A stretch of DNA of 64,000 bases from Flavobacterium sharifuzzamanii (GTDB taxonomy: Bacteria; Bacteroidota; Bacteroidia; Flavobacteriales; Flavobacteriaceae): contig NZ_QJGZ01000040.1 of assembly GCF_003254585.1 (NCBI RefSeq), positions 124,001-188,000 of the forward strand, given 5' to 3'. The notes under the pieces are model-generated. The model did not search any database. It had not been told where the DNA came from and was given only the letters and a program-made list of their open reading frames with translations. Shown here piece by piece: positions 53,329 to 62,309 of this stretch; position 1 is the first letter of the stretch; each line of letters begins with the position of its first letter. Position numbers and translations under genes: made by a program.

Positions 53329-53380
53329 GTTTTTTAGGTACTAAGGTTCTAAGGAGCAAAGTAACAAAGGTTTATATAGA

Positions 53381-53409
53381 AGACGCACAATATAGTGCGT
53401 CTTTTTTTG
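53381..53409 (+). terminator. Terminator of uxaA
   Basis: AGACGCAC (53381-53388) and GTGCGTCT (53395-53402) with six-base loop, then seven T residues. Confidence 0.85.
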
Positions 53410-53462
53410 TGTGTTAGATTTATCTGTAGAAACGCACTGCAGTACGTCTTTGTTTTTCTAGA

Positions 53463-53580
53463 GAAAGCTCCGGAGGAGCAAAATATTTATAGCAAAAGAT
53501 TAGCCGGTTACAACATAAAGCTCCAGAGGAGCGACATATATTTAGATTGCAAAAAAATATGTCGCTCCGCTAGAGCTTTA
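53463..53580. repeat. Family C dispersed repeat, shortened copy 3
   Basis: AAAGCTCCGGAGGAGCAAAA, ATATTTATAG, CTCCAGAGGAGCGACATATA and the closing TATGTCGCTCCGCTAGAGCT. Together with the terminators it fills the 356 bases between uxaA and the LacI gene; no gene is seen there. Confidence 0.75.
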
Positions 53581-53631
53581 TTCTCGATGACTAATTTTTA
53601 TCTGTAAATATTTAGCTTCTCCGAAGATTAC

Positions 53632-53659
53632 AAAAAAAAGCCCATTCTAAAATGAGCTT
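53632..53659 (-). terminator. Terminator of the LacI-type gene
   Basis: On the minus strand AAGCTCATT and AATGGGCTT form a stem followed by eight T residues, 26 bases after the stop. Confidence 0.75.
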
Positions 53660-53684
53660 ATATAACTTATATGGTGAAAAAAAA

Positions 53685-54713
53685 CTAAAAATTAGTTCTT
53701 GTAGAAGATTTACGAATATGTAATTCTGGCGCAAGAACAACTTTCTTTTCAATTTTAATAGTATCTGTTTTGTCAACCTGTTCTAAGAAAACACGTGCAG
53801 ACATTCTTCCCATTTCAAGCGGCGACTGATCTACAGAAGTGATAGATAATTCCATGAATTTAGTAAAAGGTTCGTTACTGAAACCAGCAACACAAAACTC
53901 ACTTGGAATACTGATATTTCGCTCTTTTAACTCTTGAATTGCTCCCAATGCGGCAAAATCACTCGAAGAAAAAATAGCATCAGGCGGAGTTTGTAATTGT
54001 AAAAGTTTATCAACAGCATCTTTACCTGCCTCTACGCTACTTTTAGTGAAAATAACATACTCTTCGTTAAAAGAAAGTCCGTTATCCAATAAAGCTTGTT
54101 TGTATCCTAAAAACCTGTTTTTGAAAATGTCTAACGATTGATCTCCAGAGAAATGAGCAATATTTCTACAGCCCTCATCAATTAAATGTTTAGTTGCTAA
54201 ATAACCGCCTTTAAAGTCGTTAATGGTTACAGAGCTTACACCATCAATGTGTTTGCTTCTATCAAAAAATATTAGCGGTACATTTTTTTCTAACACGTTC
54301 CTGAAAGCGCTGTCATTTTCATCAGATATACCAGTAACCGACATCATAATGCCATCAACTTGAGCGTCTACAAGTGTATGGAGGTTTTCATTTTCCCTTT
54401 TAATGCTTTCGTGAGTCTGGCAGATAATAACCTGATAACCGTGTGGATAAAGTTCTTCTTCGATTCCTCGAATAACCGATGCGAAAAAATTACTGTCAAT
54501 ACGCGGCACAATAACTCCGATATTATTGCTTCGGCCACTTTTTAAAGCTAGCGCCAGTTTATTTTGCTTGTAGTTCATCGCAGCAGCAGTCTTGATAACC
54601 AACTCACGCGTCGCTTCCTTTATTTTAGGATTATTGTTTAACGCTCTGGAAACTGTTGCAGCTGTGATATTTAGTTTTTCAGCAATATCGTAAATAGTTA
54701 CTTTTTCACTCAT
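53685..54713 (-). CDS. LacI family regulator of the uronate/pectin regulon
   Basis: A 342-aa regulator. N-terminal LacI HTH: TIYDIAEKLNITAATVSRAL, with hinge helix NKLALALKSGRSNNIGVIVP. The periplasmic-binding-protein-like domain (about 62-342) binds the effector. It stands between the uronate catabolic genes and the GH28-SusCD genes, divergent from the latter; the operators TGyAATCGATTACA at three promoters and a weaker one upstream of this gene are its likely sites. The effector is probably a uronate or KDG. Confidence 0.92.
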   Translation of the reverse strand: MSEKVTIYDIAEKLNITAATVSRALNNNPKIKEATRELVIKTAAAMNYKQNKLALALKSGRSNNIGVIVPRIDSNFFASVIRGIEEELYPHGYQVIICQTHESIKRENENLHTLVDAQVDGIMMSVTGISDENDSAFRNVLEKNVPLIFFDRSKHIDGVSSVTINDFKGGYLATKHLIDEGCRNIAHFSGDQSLDIFKNRFLGYKQALLDNGLSFNEEYVIFTKSSVEAGKDAVDKLLQLQTPPDAIFSSSDFAALGAIQELKERNISIPSEFCVAGFSNEPFTKFMELSITSVDQSPLEMGRMSARVFLEQVDKTDTIKIEKKVVLAPELHIRKSSTRTNF

Positions 54714-54778
54714 TCAAAAAAAGTTTATCGAATTATTTTTAAACAAAAGTACATTTTTTTTTATTACGCAATAAATAT

Positions 54779-54792
54779 TGTTATCGATTACC
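54779..54792. promoter_or_regulatory. LacI-type operator 4 (weak), upstream of the LacI gene
   Basis: TGTTATCGATTACC matches TGTAATCGATTACA at 12 of 14 positions, about 65 bases upstream of the lacI-type start. Suggests autorepression. Confidence 0.6.
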
Positions 54793-54910
54793 ATAATTTA
54801 AAACTCAAACGTTTTAGGTTTTACAATGATAATAAATTATCTAAATTTTTGCATTAAATGTAATTAAAATTTGTAATAAAAATTAAATATATAATTTTTT
54901 TCTAAATTAA

Positions 54911-54942
54911 TTTGGTGTCTCAGAACTATTTTTCTACTTTCG
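54911..54942 (+). promoter_or_regulatory. Promoter of the GH28-susCD operon
   Basis: -33 TTTG at 54911-54914, 20 bases, then -7 TACTTTCG at 54935-54942 (one mismatch to TAnnTTTG). Confidence 0.7.
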
Positions 54943-54956
54943 TGTAATCGATTACA
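54943..54956. promoter_or_regulatory. LacI-type operator 3 (perfect palindrome)
   Basis: TGTAATCGATTACA, a perfect 14-bp palindrome, follows the -7 box without a gap, as at operators 1 and 2. Confidence 0.82.
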
Positions 54957-54995
54957 TAAAACTTAGTGTTTTTGATATTAAAACAAGAAAAATCT

Positions 54996-56441
54996 ATGCA
55001 AATGATTACAAATAAGATAGTCACAATAAAAAAGATTCTTTTTTTAGCCTTTTTAGGGCTTTTGATGCTATCATGTGCAAGACATTCTTCTTCTGTTTCT
55101 TCGGAGAATCCTTGGAAAACAATGGATTTAGTTATAAAAAGTATTCCGCAAGTCCATTTTTCAGATAAAGTTTATAACATCAACGATTTTGGTGCTGTTG
55201 CTGATGGAAAAACGTTAAACACTTTAGCGTTTCAGAAAGCTATAAAAGAATGTGCAGCAAATGGTGGTGGGAAAGTTTTAGTTCCAAATGGAAAATATTT
55301 AACTGGAGCCATTCATTTAGAAAGTAATGTCAACCTGCATTTGGAAGACAATGCTGAGATTCTTTTTAGTTTAAATCCGAAAGATTATCCTATTGTTCAT
55401 ACTTCTTGGGAAGGAACCGAGGTGATGAATTATTCTCCGCTTATTTATGCAAAGAACAAAACCAATATTGCCGTTACAGGAAAAGGTACTTTAAATGGCC
55501 AAGCTGACAGCACAAACTGGTGGATTTGGTCTGGTGGAAAAAATTATGGATGGAAAAAAGGTATTCCGTCTCAAAATGATCCAACAAATCGTGAAGTATT
55601 GGTCGATATGGCAGAGAAAGGAGTTCCGGTATCAGAAAGAGTTTTTGGAGAAGGGCGTTATTTAAGACCAAATTTTATTGAGTTTTTTGAATGTAATACA
55701 GCTTTAGTAAAAGATGTAAAAATCATCAATTCTCCATTTTGGATTTTGCATCCAATAAAAACAAATAACATGATTATTGATGGAGTAACGGTTAATAGTC
55801 ATGGTCCGAACAATGATGGTTGCGATCCTGAATATTCACAAAATATCGTAATTAGAAACTGCACTTTTAATACAGGCGATGATTGTATCGCAATTAAAGC
55901 AGGACGTGACGGAGACGGGAGAAGAGTAGCCATTCCAAGTAAAAACATTATTGTGCAAAACTGTAAAATGATTGACGGTCATGGAGGAGTTGTAATTGGA
56001 AGCGAAATTTCGGCAGGTGTAAACAATGTTTTTGTTGAAAATTGCGTAATGGACAGTCCAAATTTGGATCGCGCCATTCGAATCAAAACCAATTCAAAAA
56101 GAGGCGGAATCATTGAAAATATCTACGTAAGAAATCTTGAAGTTGGAACCGTAAAAGAATGTGTTCTGAAATTGAATATGTTTTACAATGTCTACGGATC
56201 TCAGACAGGAAACTTTATACCAACAATCAGAAATGTAAGTTTAGAGAATGTAACAGTAAAAAACGGTGGCAAATACAGCGTTTGGGCTGAAGGTTACAAA
56301 GAATCGCCTGTTGAGAATATTACATTGAAAAATGTGAAAATTCAAAAAGTAGATTCGCTCTATTTATTAAAAAACGTCAAAAACATAAATTTTATAAATA
56401 CCTATATCAATGAGAAAAAAGTAGAATCTATTACTAACTAA
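54996..56441 (+). CDS. Polygalacturonase, glycoside hydrolase family 28 (lipoprotein)
   Basis: A 481-aa pectinase. ATG at 54996 is chosen (the longer frame starts with GTG at 54966): it yields a lipoprotein signal with lipobox ending at Cys27 (LLMLSCARH). The right-handed beta-helix begins with NINDFGAVADGKTLNTLAFQ. All four GH28 catalytic motifs are visible: N273-D274-x-x-D277 in NNDGCD, D295-D296 in GDDCIAIKAG, H329 in GHGGVVIGSE and R362-K364 in RAIRIKTN. It hydrolyses polygalacturonan at the surface or in the periplasm to monomers or oligomers taken up through the SusCD pair. First gene of the operon under operator 3. Confidence 0.95.
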   Translation: MQMITNKIVTIKKILFLAFLGLLMLSCARHSSSVSSENPWKTMDLVIKSIPQVHFSDKVYNINDFGAVADGKTLNTLAFQKAIKECAANGGGKVLVPNGKYLTGAIHLESNVNLHLEDNAEILFSLNPKDYPIVHTSWEGTEVMNYSPLIYAKNKTNIAVTGKGTLNGQADSTNWWIWSGGKNYGWKKGIPSQNDPTNREVLVDMAEKGVPVSERVFGEGRYLRPNFIEFFECNTALVKDVKIINSPFWILHPIKTNNMIIDGVTVNSHGPNNDGCDPEYSQNIVIRNCTFNTGDDCIAIKAGRDGDGRRVAIPSKNIIVQNCKMIDGHGGVVIGSEISAGVNNVFVENCVMDSPNLDRAIRIKTNSKRGGIIENIYVRNLEVGTVKECVLKLNMFYNVYGSQTGNFIPTIRNVSLENVTVKNGGKYSVWAEGYKESPVENITLKNVKIQKVDSLYLLKNVKNINFINTYINEKKVESITN

Positions 56442-56471
56442 ACACTATCAATTAACCAAACTTTAAACCAC

Positions 56472-59400
56472 ATGAGTATTAAACAATTATCTGAGAAAAA
56501 AGATAAGTACTTTGTATTTTTCTTTTTCCTGAATTTTTTACTGTGCAGTTCTATATACGCACAGTCAACCACAATTGAAGGGAAGATTACCGACGCTACT
56601 GGTATGTCACTGCCAGGGGTAAACATTAATGAAAAGGGAACAAAAAACGGAACTTCGACAGATTTTGAAGGAAGTTTTAAAATTAATGTATCAAACAGTA
56701 AAGCAACTTTAATAATTAGTTATTTAGGATTTCAAACACAAGAAGTAAGTGTTGCTGGGAAATCAAAAATCAATGTAACTCTTGCTGAGCAATCCAATTC
56801 ATTAAATGAAGTTGTTGTTGTTGGATACGGTTCTGTAAAAAAGACAGATCTTACAGGATCTGTTAGTACAATCAGCGCAGCAACTATCACAGAAAGAAAT
56901 ACTACGAGTCCATTAGAGGCAATTCAAGGAAGTACTCCAGGGGTTCAGATTTCATCAGCTTCAGGACGTGCGGGAGATGGATACAAAGTAGTGATCAGAG
57001 GAAACAATTCATTAGTTGGATCTTCGCCTTTATATATTGTAGATGGGGTTCCTGTTGACAATATTGACTTTTTGAATCCGCAGGATATTTCTAGAATGGA
57101 CGTTTTAAAAGATGCTTCTTCGGCTGCAATTTATGGTTCTAGAGGAGCGAGTGGTGTTATTATCGTAACTACAAAAAGTGGTGCTAATGTAAAATCTGGA
57201 ATCAACGTAACTTTTGACACTTCTTACGGTAATAAGACTGCCGCAAGAATGCCAAAAATGATGAACGGAGAAGAATGGTGGAAATTCCATCAAGTAGCTT
57301 ACATGAGTGCTACGCCGCTAACACAAACGCCAGCGCAATTAGCAGCATTAGCAGGAAATCAGAGTCCATTATTAGTTTCTCGCGCAAACAGCGGTTATAA
57401 TTTTGACTGGACAGATGCTGTTCTTAAACCAGGTATGACTCAAAACAATTACTTAAATGTTACAGGACGTTCAGATTCTGGTTTGAGCTACAACTTAGGA
57501 TTTGGTGTTCAAAGTGATGAAGGACTTATCGAAAATGATTCTACTGATAAGTATTCTTTTAAACTAGGATTAAACCACAAAATCAATGACAAATTTACTA
57601 CTGGTGCCAACATTACCATTGCTCGTATTGACACACAATTAGGGAGTGATTTAGCAATGCAGGACGCTTTCAGATTAAGTCCGTTAATGTCGCCTTGGGC
57701 TGTTGATGCACAAGGAAATGAAAAAGTAGGAACGTTATTTTTCCTTCCAGGTAAATTAACTTATCCCGACGGCTCATGGGCAATTAATAAAACAAGTACT
57801 GTAAACCCTTTAATGGAAATTGCCAATTCTTCTCAAACAGAAAAAACATGGCAAACAGTTGGAAATGTTTTCTTCCAATATCAGCCTTTGAAATGGCTTT
57901 CATTTAAAACAACATTTGCTGGAGGTATCGAAAATACTGTGACAAGTGCGGCTTATAAAGCGCAGACAAATGCAGGTGTAACGCTAAATGGTAAAAATTC
58001 AGCATCAATTAAAAATTTCAATAACTTTAATTACACTTGGGATAATCAAATTGATTTAAAGCATACGTTTAATGAAGTACATGATTTTAGTGTTTTATTG
58101 TTGCAGAGTTTGTATTCAAATGTTGATGAAACATCTTATTTATATTCTAACAATCAGCCTTTCGATGTTGGATCAAATAATATGGGATCAGGAGTTCAGA
58201 CAAGTTACAATATAAGTTCAGGCTATCAAAAGAATACTTTAAGTTCTTATGCGGTTCGTTTAAATTATACTTTTAAAGACAAATATTTATTGACAGCTTC
58301 TACAAGATGGGATGGTTCTTCTGTTTTATCTGAAGGTAATAAATGGCAAAGTTTCCCTTCTGTAGCTTTAGGATGGAAAATCAGTAAAGAATCTTTCTTA
58401 GCAAACAGTTCAGTTGTTTCAGATTTAAAACTTCGTGCGAGTTTAGGTTATACAGGAAACGATAACGTTGCGCCTTATACTTCTCAGGCTTTATTAAACC
58501 AGCAGACTTTTTATGCAAACGGAGCCAATGTGGTTGCGGGGTGGCAGTCTGAAAACTTAGCGAATCAAAATTTAACTTGGGAAAAAACACGTGAGTTAAA
58601 CTTTGGTCTTGATTACGGATTCTTGAACAATAGAATTACAGGTTCTGTAGATGTTTACGACAGACTATCAGATAAATTAATTTACAAACAACAATTGCCA
58701 GCAGAAACTGGCTGGAAAAACACTTATGCTAACGTTGGTTCGGTTAGTAACAAAGGGGTTGAAGTATTGTTGACTACTAAAAATATTAAAAGTAAAAATG
58801 TAAACTGGGAAACCACTTTTACATTCACTAAAAACGTAAACAAATTAGAGTCAATTTACAATCAGGATCAAGTAAGTGATATTGGTAATAAATTAATCTT
58901 AGGATCTGAATTAAATCCAAACTACAACTATGTTTATGATGGAGTTTGGCAAGAAAGTGAAGCGGCACAAGCAGCATCTTATGGAATGGCTCCAGGACAG
59001 GCAAGGCCAAAAGATTTGAATGGAGATGGTAAATTCAATCAAGATGACAGAACTGTTATCGGAAATGCAAATCCAGAATGGCAAGGAAGTTTATATTCTA
59101 AATTGACTGTTGGTAATTTCGATTTCAACTTCTCAGTTTTAACAAGTCAAGGCCAAACAGTTTTGAGTACTTTCCACCAAAACTTTGCTGATGTGAGCGA
59201 TAGAGGGCGTCAGAAATTGGCAATGGATTATTTTATTCCAACAAACGGAACAGGAATTGCGGCTAATGCAAATAATGAAAACCCAAGACCAGGACCTGTT
59301 GCAACTGGTGCAGGAGCATACTGGACTTCTCTATTTGGGTACTACAGAGACGTTTCTTACGTGAAGATTAAAAATATATCTTTAGGATACACATTGGATT

Positions 59401-59573
59401 CTGAATTATTGAAAAGACTTAAAATCAGTAATTTGAGAATTTATATAAATGTTTTAGACCCATTTGTATTTACAGATTTTGATGGATATGATCCTGAATG
59501 GGCTGGTGCTGCTTTTGGAGTAAACCGTCCAGCATCAGTGACTACACAATTGGGATTAAGTGTTAAATTTTAA
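56472..59573 (+). CDS. SusC/RagA family TonB-linked outer-membrane receptor
   Basis: A 1033-aa receptor for oligosaccharides. Signal peptide up to about residue 36 (FFFLNFLLCSSIYAQ), a carboxypeptidase regulatory-like domain (TTIEGKITDATGMSLPGVNI), the SusC hallmark NEVVVVGYGSVKKTDLTGSV near residue 115, plug domain with LYIVDGVPVDNIDFLNPQDI and IYGSRGASGVIIVTTK, then the barrel. It starts 30 bases after the GH28 stop and is followed by SusD after 12 bases. The context indicates pectin-derived oligogalacturonides as ligand. Confidence 0.95.
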   Translation: MSIKQLSEKKDKYFVFFFFLNFLLCSSIYAQSTTIEGKITDATGMSLPGVNINEKGTKNGTSTDFEGSFKINVSNSKATLIISYLGFQTQEVSVAGKSKINVTLAEQSNSLNEVVVVGYGSVKKTDLTGSVSTISAATITERNTTSPLEAIQGSTPGVQISSASGRAGDGYKVVIRGNNSLVGSSPLYIVDGVPVDNIDFLNPQDISRMDVLKDASSAAIYGSRGASGVIIVTTKSGANVKSGINVTFDTSYGNKTAARMPKMMNGEEWWKFHQVAYMSATPLTQTPAQLAALAGNQSPLLVSRANSGYNFDWTDAVLKPGMTQNNYLNVTGRSDSGLSYNLGFGVQSDEGLIENDSTDKYSFKLGLNHKINDKFTTGANITIARIDTQLGSDLAMQDAFRLSPLMSPWAVDAQGNEKVGTLFFLPGKLTYPDGSWAINKTSTVNPLMEIANSSQTEKTWQTVGNVFFQYQPLKWLSFKTTFAGGIENTVTSAAYKAQTNAGVTLNGKNSASIKNFNNFNYTWDNQIDLKHTFNEVHDFSVLLLQSLYSNVDETSYLYSNNQPFDVGSNNMGSGVQTSYNISSGYQKNTLSSYAVRLNYTFKDKYLLTASTRWDGSSVLSEGNKWQSFPSVALGWKISKESFLANSSVVSDLKLRASLGYTGNDNVAPYTSQALLNQQTFYANGANVVAGWQSENLANQNLTWEKTRELNFGLDYGFLNNRITGSVDVYDRLSDKLIYKQQLPAETGWKNTYANVGSVSNKGVEVLLTTKNIKSKNVNWETTFTFTKNVNKLESIYNQDQVSDIGNKLILGSELNPNYNYVYDGVWQESEAAQAASYGMAPGQARPKDLNGDGKFNQDDRTVIGNANPEWQGSLYSKLTVGNFDFNFSVLTSQGQTVLSTFHQNFADVSDRGRQKLAMDYFIPTNGTGIAANANNENPRPGPVATGAGAYWTSLFGYYRDVSYVKIKNISLGYTLDSELLKRLKISNLRIYINVLDPFVFTDFDGYDPEWAGAAFGVNRPASVTTQLGLSVKF

Positions 59574-59585
59574 TAAAGATATCAA

Positions 59586-61259
59586 ATGAAAAAATTCATC
59601 ATATTATTAGGAATCATTGTAGGAACCTTAAGTTCTTGCAGCAATTATATTGAAGAGGAGAGTTTGTCAAATGTTCCTGCTGACGGAACTTATAAAACGG
59701 CAGCTGGTTTTCAATTGCTAGTTAATACCAATTACGCTTGGTTAAAAGGAATTTATGGCGGAAATCCGTGGCTTTTTGAAGCTGGAACCGATATGTATGC
59801 AGAAGGAAGAACACCAGAACCAGCAGGTTTAAGCCAGTACGCGCTTTTGATTCCGTCTTCAGACAATGTTGCCGATTTGTACAATTCATGTTATCAGCTG
59901 ATTCAGTCTGTAAATAAAACGGTGTATTATTCTACAGTAACAGAGCAGACTTCAAATCTTAATACATTAGTAGGCGAGGCTAGATTTCTTAGAGCAAATG
60001 CTTACTTCTTATTAGTTCAGACTTATGGAGGAGTGCCAATTGTGAGTGAGAATATTACAAGTCCTGTTTTATCTTTTACAAGAAACACAGCAGAAGAAGT
60101 ATATACACAAATTATATCAGATTTAGATTTTGCTTTGGCTAATGTTGGAACAGCAGCTTATAGCACGGCTGGAAAAGTAAATAAAAGAGCAGTAAACGAT
60201 TTATTAGCAAAAGTATACTTAACAAGAGGATACGAAACTTTTGGTAAAGCAGATGATTTTTCAAAAGCAGCTACTTATGCAGACGCTGCAATTGCTGGAC
60301 AAACTTTAGCATTAGCTTACGATCAATTGTTTAAGCCAGGAAATGATTTAAATGCAGAAACAATTTTTTCTGTACAATATGATAAGGCTTCAACAAGTAC
60401 AAGCCCTACAACATTGGGTAATAACCAATTTTACTATTTCAGTTCTTATTTAGGAGGAGCAGAAACAGGAGCGCCTTTAAGAAGCTACAATTTGTGTCCT
60501 ACAGATTATGCTTTAGGTTTATATGAAAAAGGCGATGCAAGATGGAATGCTACTTTTATGACTGAAATTGTAGAAGGACCAGAAACAACAAATGGAGTTA
60601 CAAAAACTATTTTATACTATCCGTACTACAGAAGTTCAAATCCTGCTTCGTTAAAAGTGAGACATTTTTATGAGCCAAAATGGTTTACAGCTGCTGATAA
60701 AACAGCTTGGATGACAGCTAATGCTTCAAGATTATCGGCAACATTTGTATATCATCCTTGGGGAGAATATTCTGCGGCACATACGCTAATTAAAAACTTA
60801 GATTGTTATACGATTCCAGTTAAGAAATTTGACGATCCAGATCCAACTACACCATCAAGTACAGGACCTGTAAGCACAAGAGACATTATTGTTTCGAGAC
60901 TTGGAGAAACGTATTTAATTGCTGCTGAAGCTTATTTAAAAGAAGGAAATCCAGGAACTGGTTTGGCTCGTTTAAATGAAGTGCGTAGAAGAGCAGGTGT
61001 GGCAAATGCGACTTTAGCTCAGTTTAATATTGATTATATCTTAGACGAAAGAGGAAGAGAGTTGTTAGGAGAGTACAAACGCTGGTTCGATTTAAAACGT
61101 ACAGGAACATTAGTAGCGAGAGCCTCAGCGTATAATTATAAAATAAAAGAAGCAAATTTTGTTGGTGTTGACGGCAAGCTTAAAATTTTAAGACCAATAC
61201 CACAATCTGCTTTGGATTTAAACCAAAATAAAGATTTTCCTCAAAATCCTGGTTATTAG
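59586..61259 (+). CDS. SusD/RagB family nutrient-binding lipoprotein
   Basis: A 557-aa surface lipoprotein (MKKFIILLGIIVGTLSSC, lipobox cysteine 18) with SusD architecture: N-terminal TPR-like helices (YNSCYQLIQSVNKTVYYSTV, EARFLRANAYFLLVQTYGG) and the C-terminal conserved region RLGETYLIAAEAYLKEG and LDERGRELLGEYKRWFDLKR. It closes the SusC channel as a lid and binds the glycan. Followed by a hairpin rather than a classical terminator. Confidence 0.95.
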   Translation: MKKFIILLGIIVGTLSSCSNYIEEESLSNVPADGTYKTAAGFQLLVNTNYAWLKGIYGGNPWLFEAGTDMYAEGRTPEPAGLSQYALLIPSSDNVADLYNSCYQLIQSVNKTVYYSTVTEQTSNLNTLVGEARFLRANAYFLLVQTYGGVPIVSENITSPVLSFTRNTAEEVYTQIISDLDFALANVGTAAYSTAGKVNKRAVNDLLAKVYLTRGYETFGKADDFSKAATYADAAIAGQTLALAYDQLFKPGNDLNAETIFSVQYDKASTSTSPTTLGNNQFYYFSSYLGGAETGAPLRSYNLCPTDYALGLYEKGDARWNATFMTEIVEGPETTNGVTKTILYYPYYRSSNPASLKVRHFYEPKWFTAADKTAWMTANASRLSATFVYHPWGEYSAAHTLIKNLDCYTIPVKKFDDPDPTTPSSTGPVSTRDIIVSRLGETYLIAAEAYLKEGNPGTGLARLNEVRRRAGVANATLAQFNIDYILDERGRELLGEYKRWFDLKRTGTLVARASAYNYKIKEANFVGVDGKLKILRPIPQSALDLNQNKDFPQNPGY

Positions 61260-61302
61260 TAATTGGTAATTTTTTGAGAACTATGTTTTTTGAAGTAGTT
61301 AA

Positions 61303-61333
61303 AAAGGAGTTTGACTATAGGTCGAACTCCTTT
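61303..61333 (+). promoter_or_regulatory. 13-bp hairpin behind susD
   Basis: AAAGGAGTTTGAC (61303-61315) and GTCGAACTCCTTT (61321-61333) pair fully (one G-U) over TATAG. Only a short T-rich tail (CTT) follows, so it may be a partial terminator or an RNA stabilising the upstream susCD message while the downstream genes are expressed less. Confidence 0.65.
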
Positions 61334-61358
61334 CTTAACTAAAAAGTAAAGATTAGAA

Positions 61359-62297
61359 ATGCGAAAATTTAAATTAATCTTAGTATTGTTTTTTAATGTA
61401 ATTGTAATGCAAAGCCAGCACTACAAGGTAGACACGTCTTATACCATTAAAAGCACTTACGCTAAATTAATTAAGAAATATCCATTTATCACGATTCCAG
61501 AAATAAAAGCAAATCCAAATGTTAAAGAAACATTCGATTTGGTTTACAATAAAGAACACGATCGCGTTTTGCATTTTGATGCTTTTATCAATACTAAAAA
61601 GAAAAAAAGTCCTGCCGTAATTATGATTCATGGCGGAGGATGGAGATCGGGAAATAAAAATCAGATGCAATTTATAGGAAAAGAAATTGCAGCAAAAGGT
61701 TATTCTTGTTTTGCAATAGAATACAGACTTTCACTTGAAGCAAAATATCCAACAGGAGTTATTGACGTTAAGAATGCGATAAAATTTATCAAAGACAATG
61801 CGGACAAGTTTAATGTAGATCCAAACAAAATTGCGGTTTTAGGCTGTTCTTCGGGAGGTCAAATGGCAGCTTTGATTGGTACAACAAATAATGACCCGTT
61901 TTTTGAAGAGAAAAATTTTAAAAGCAGAGCATCGTCAAAAGTCAATGCTATAATTGATGTAGACGGTGTTTTGGCATTTAAACATCCAGAATCCTCAGAA
62001 GGAGATATGGCAGCATTTTGGCTTGGAGGAAAATCAGATGAGATTCCTGAGAATTGGAAGAATGCTTCGGCATTGAGTCATACAGACAAAAATACACCGC
62101 CGATATTATACATCTGCAGTAGTATTCCGAGATTTCATGCAGGAAGAGACGATATGATTCAGATTTTGAATAAATATAAAATCTATAATGAAGTGCAGAC
62201 TATTCCAGATTCGCCTCATTCATTTTGGTTTTATGATCCTTGGTTTACACAGACAATCTCGTACAGCGTACGATTTTTAGATAAAATTTTTAAATAA
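61359..62297 (+). CDS. Alpha/beta hydrolase (esterase-like), secreted
   Basis: A 312-aa protein with a signal peptide (MRKFKLILVLFFNVIVMQSQ). The oxyanion motif HGGGW is at 91-95, nucleophile S164 in GCSSGG, base His in IPDSPHSFWFYD near 285. The pattern fits feruloyl/acetyl-xylan-type esterases of polysaccharide utilisation loci. In this operon it may remove methyl or acetyl esters from pectin fragments; substrate not proven. Followed 12 bases later by the DUF4861 gene. Confidence 0.85.
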   Translation: MRKFKLILVLFFNVIVMQSQHYKVDTSYTIKSTYAKLIKKYPFITIPEIKANPNVKETFDLVYNKEHDRVLHFDAFINTKKKKSPAVIMIHGGGWRSGNKNQMQFIGKEIAAKGYSCFAIEYRLSLEAKYPTGVIDVKNAIKFIKDNADKFNVDPNKIAVLGCSSGGQMAALIGTTNNDPFFEEKNFKSRASSKVNAIIDVDGVLAFKHPESSEGDMAAFWLGGKSDEIPENWKNASALSHTDKNTPPILYICSSIPRFHAGRDDMIQILNKYKIYNEVQTIPDSPHSFWFYDPWFTQTISYSVRFLDKIFK

Positions 62298-62309
62298 TTT
62301 AGAATACAA

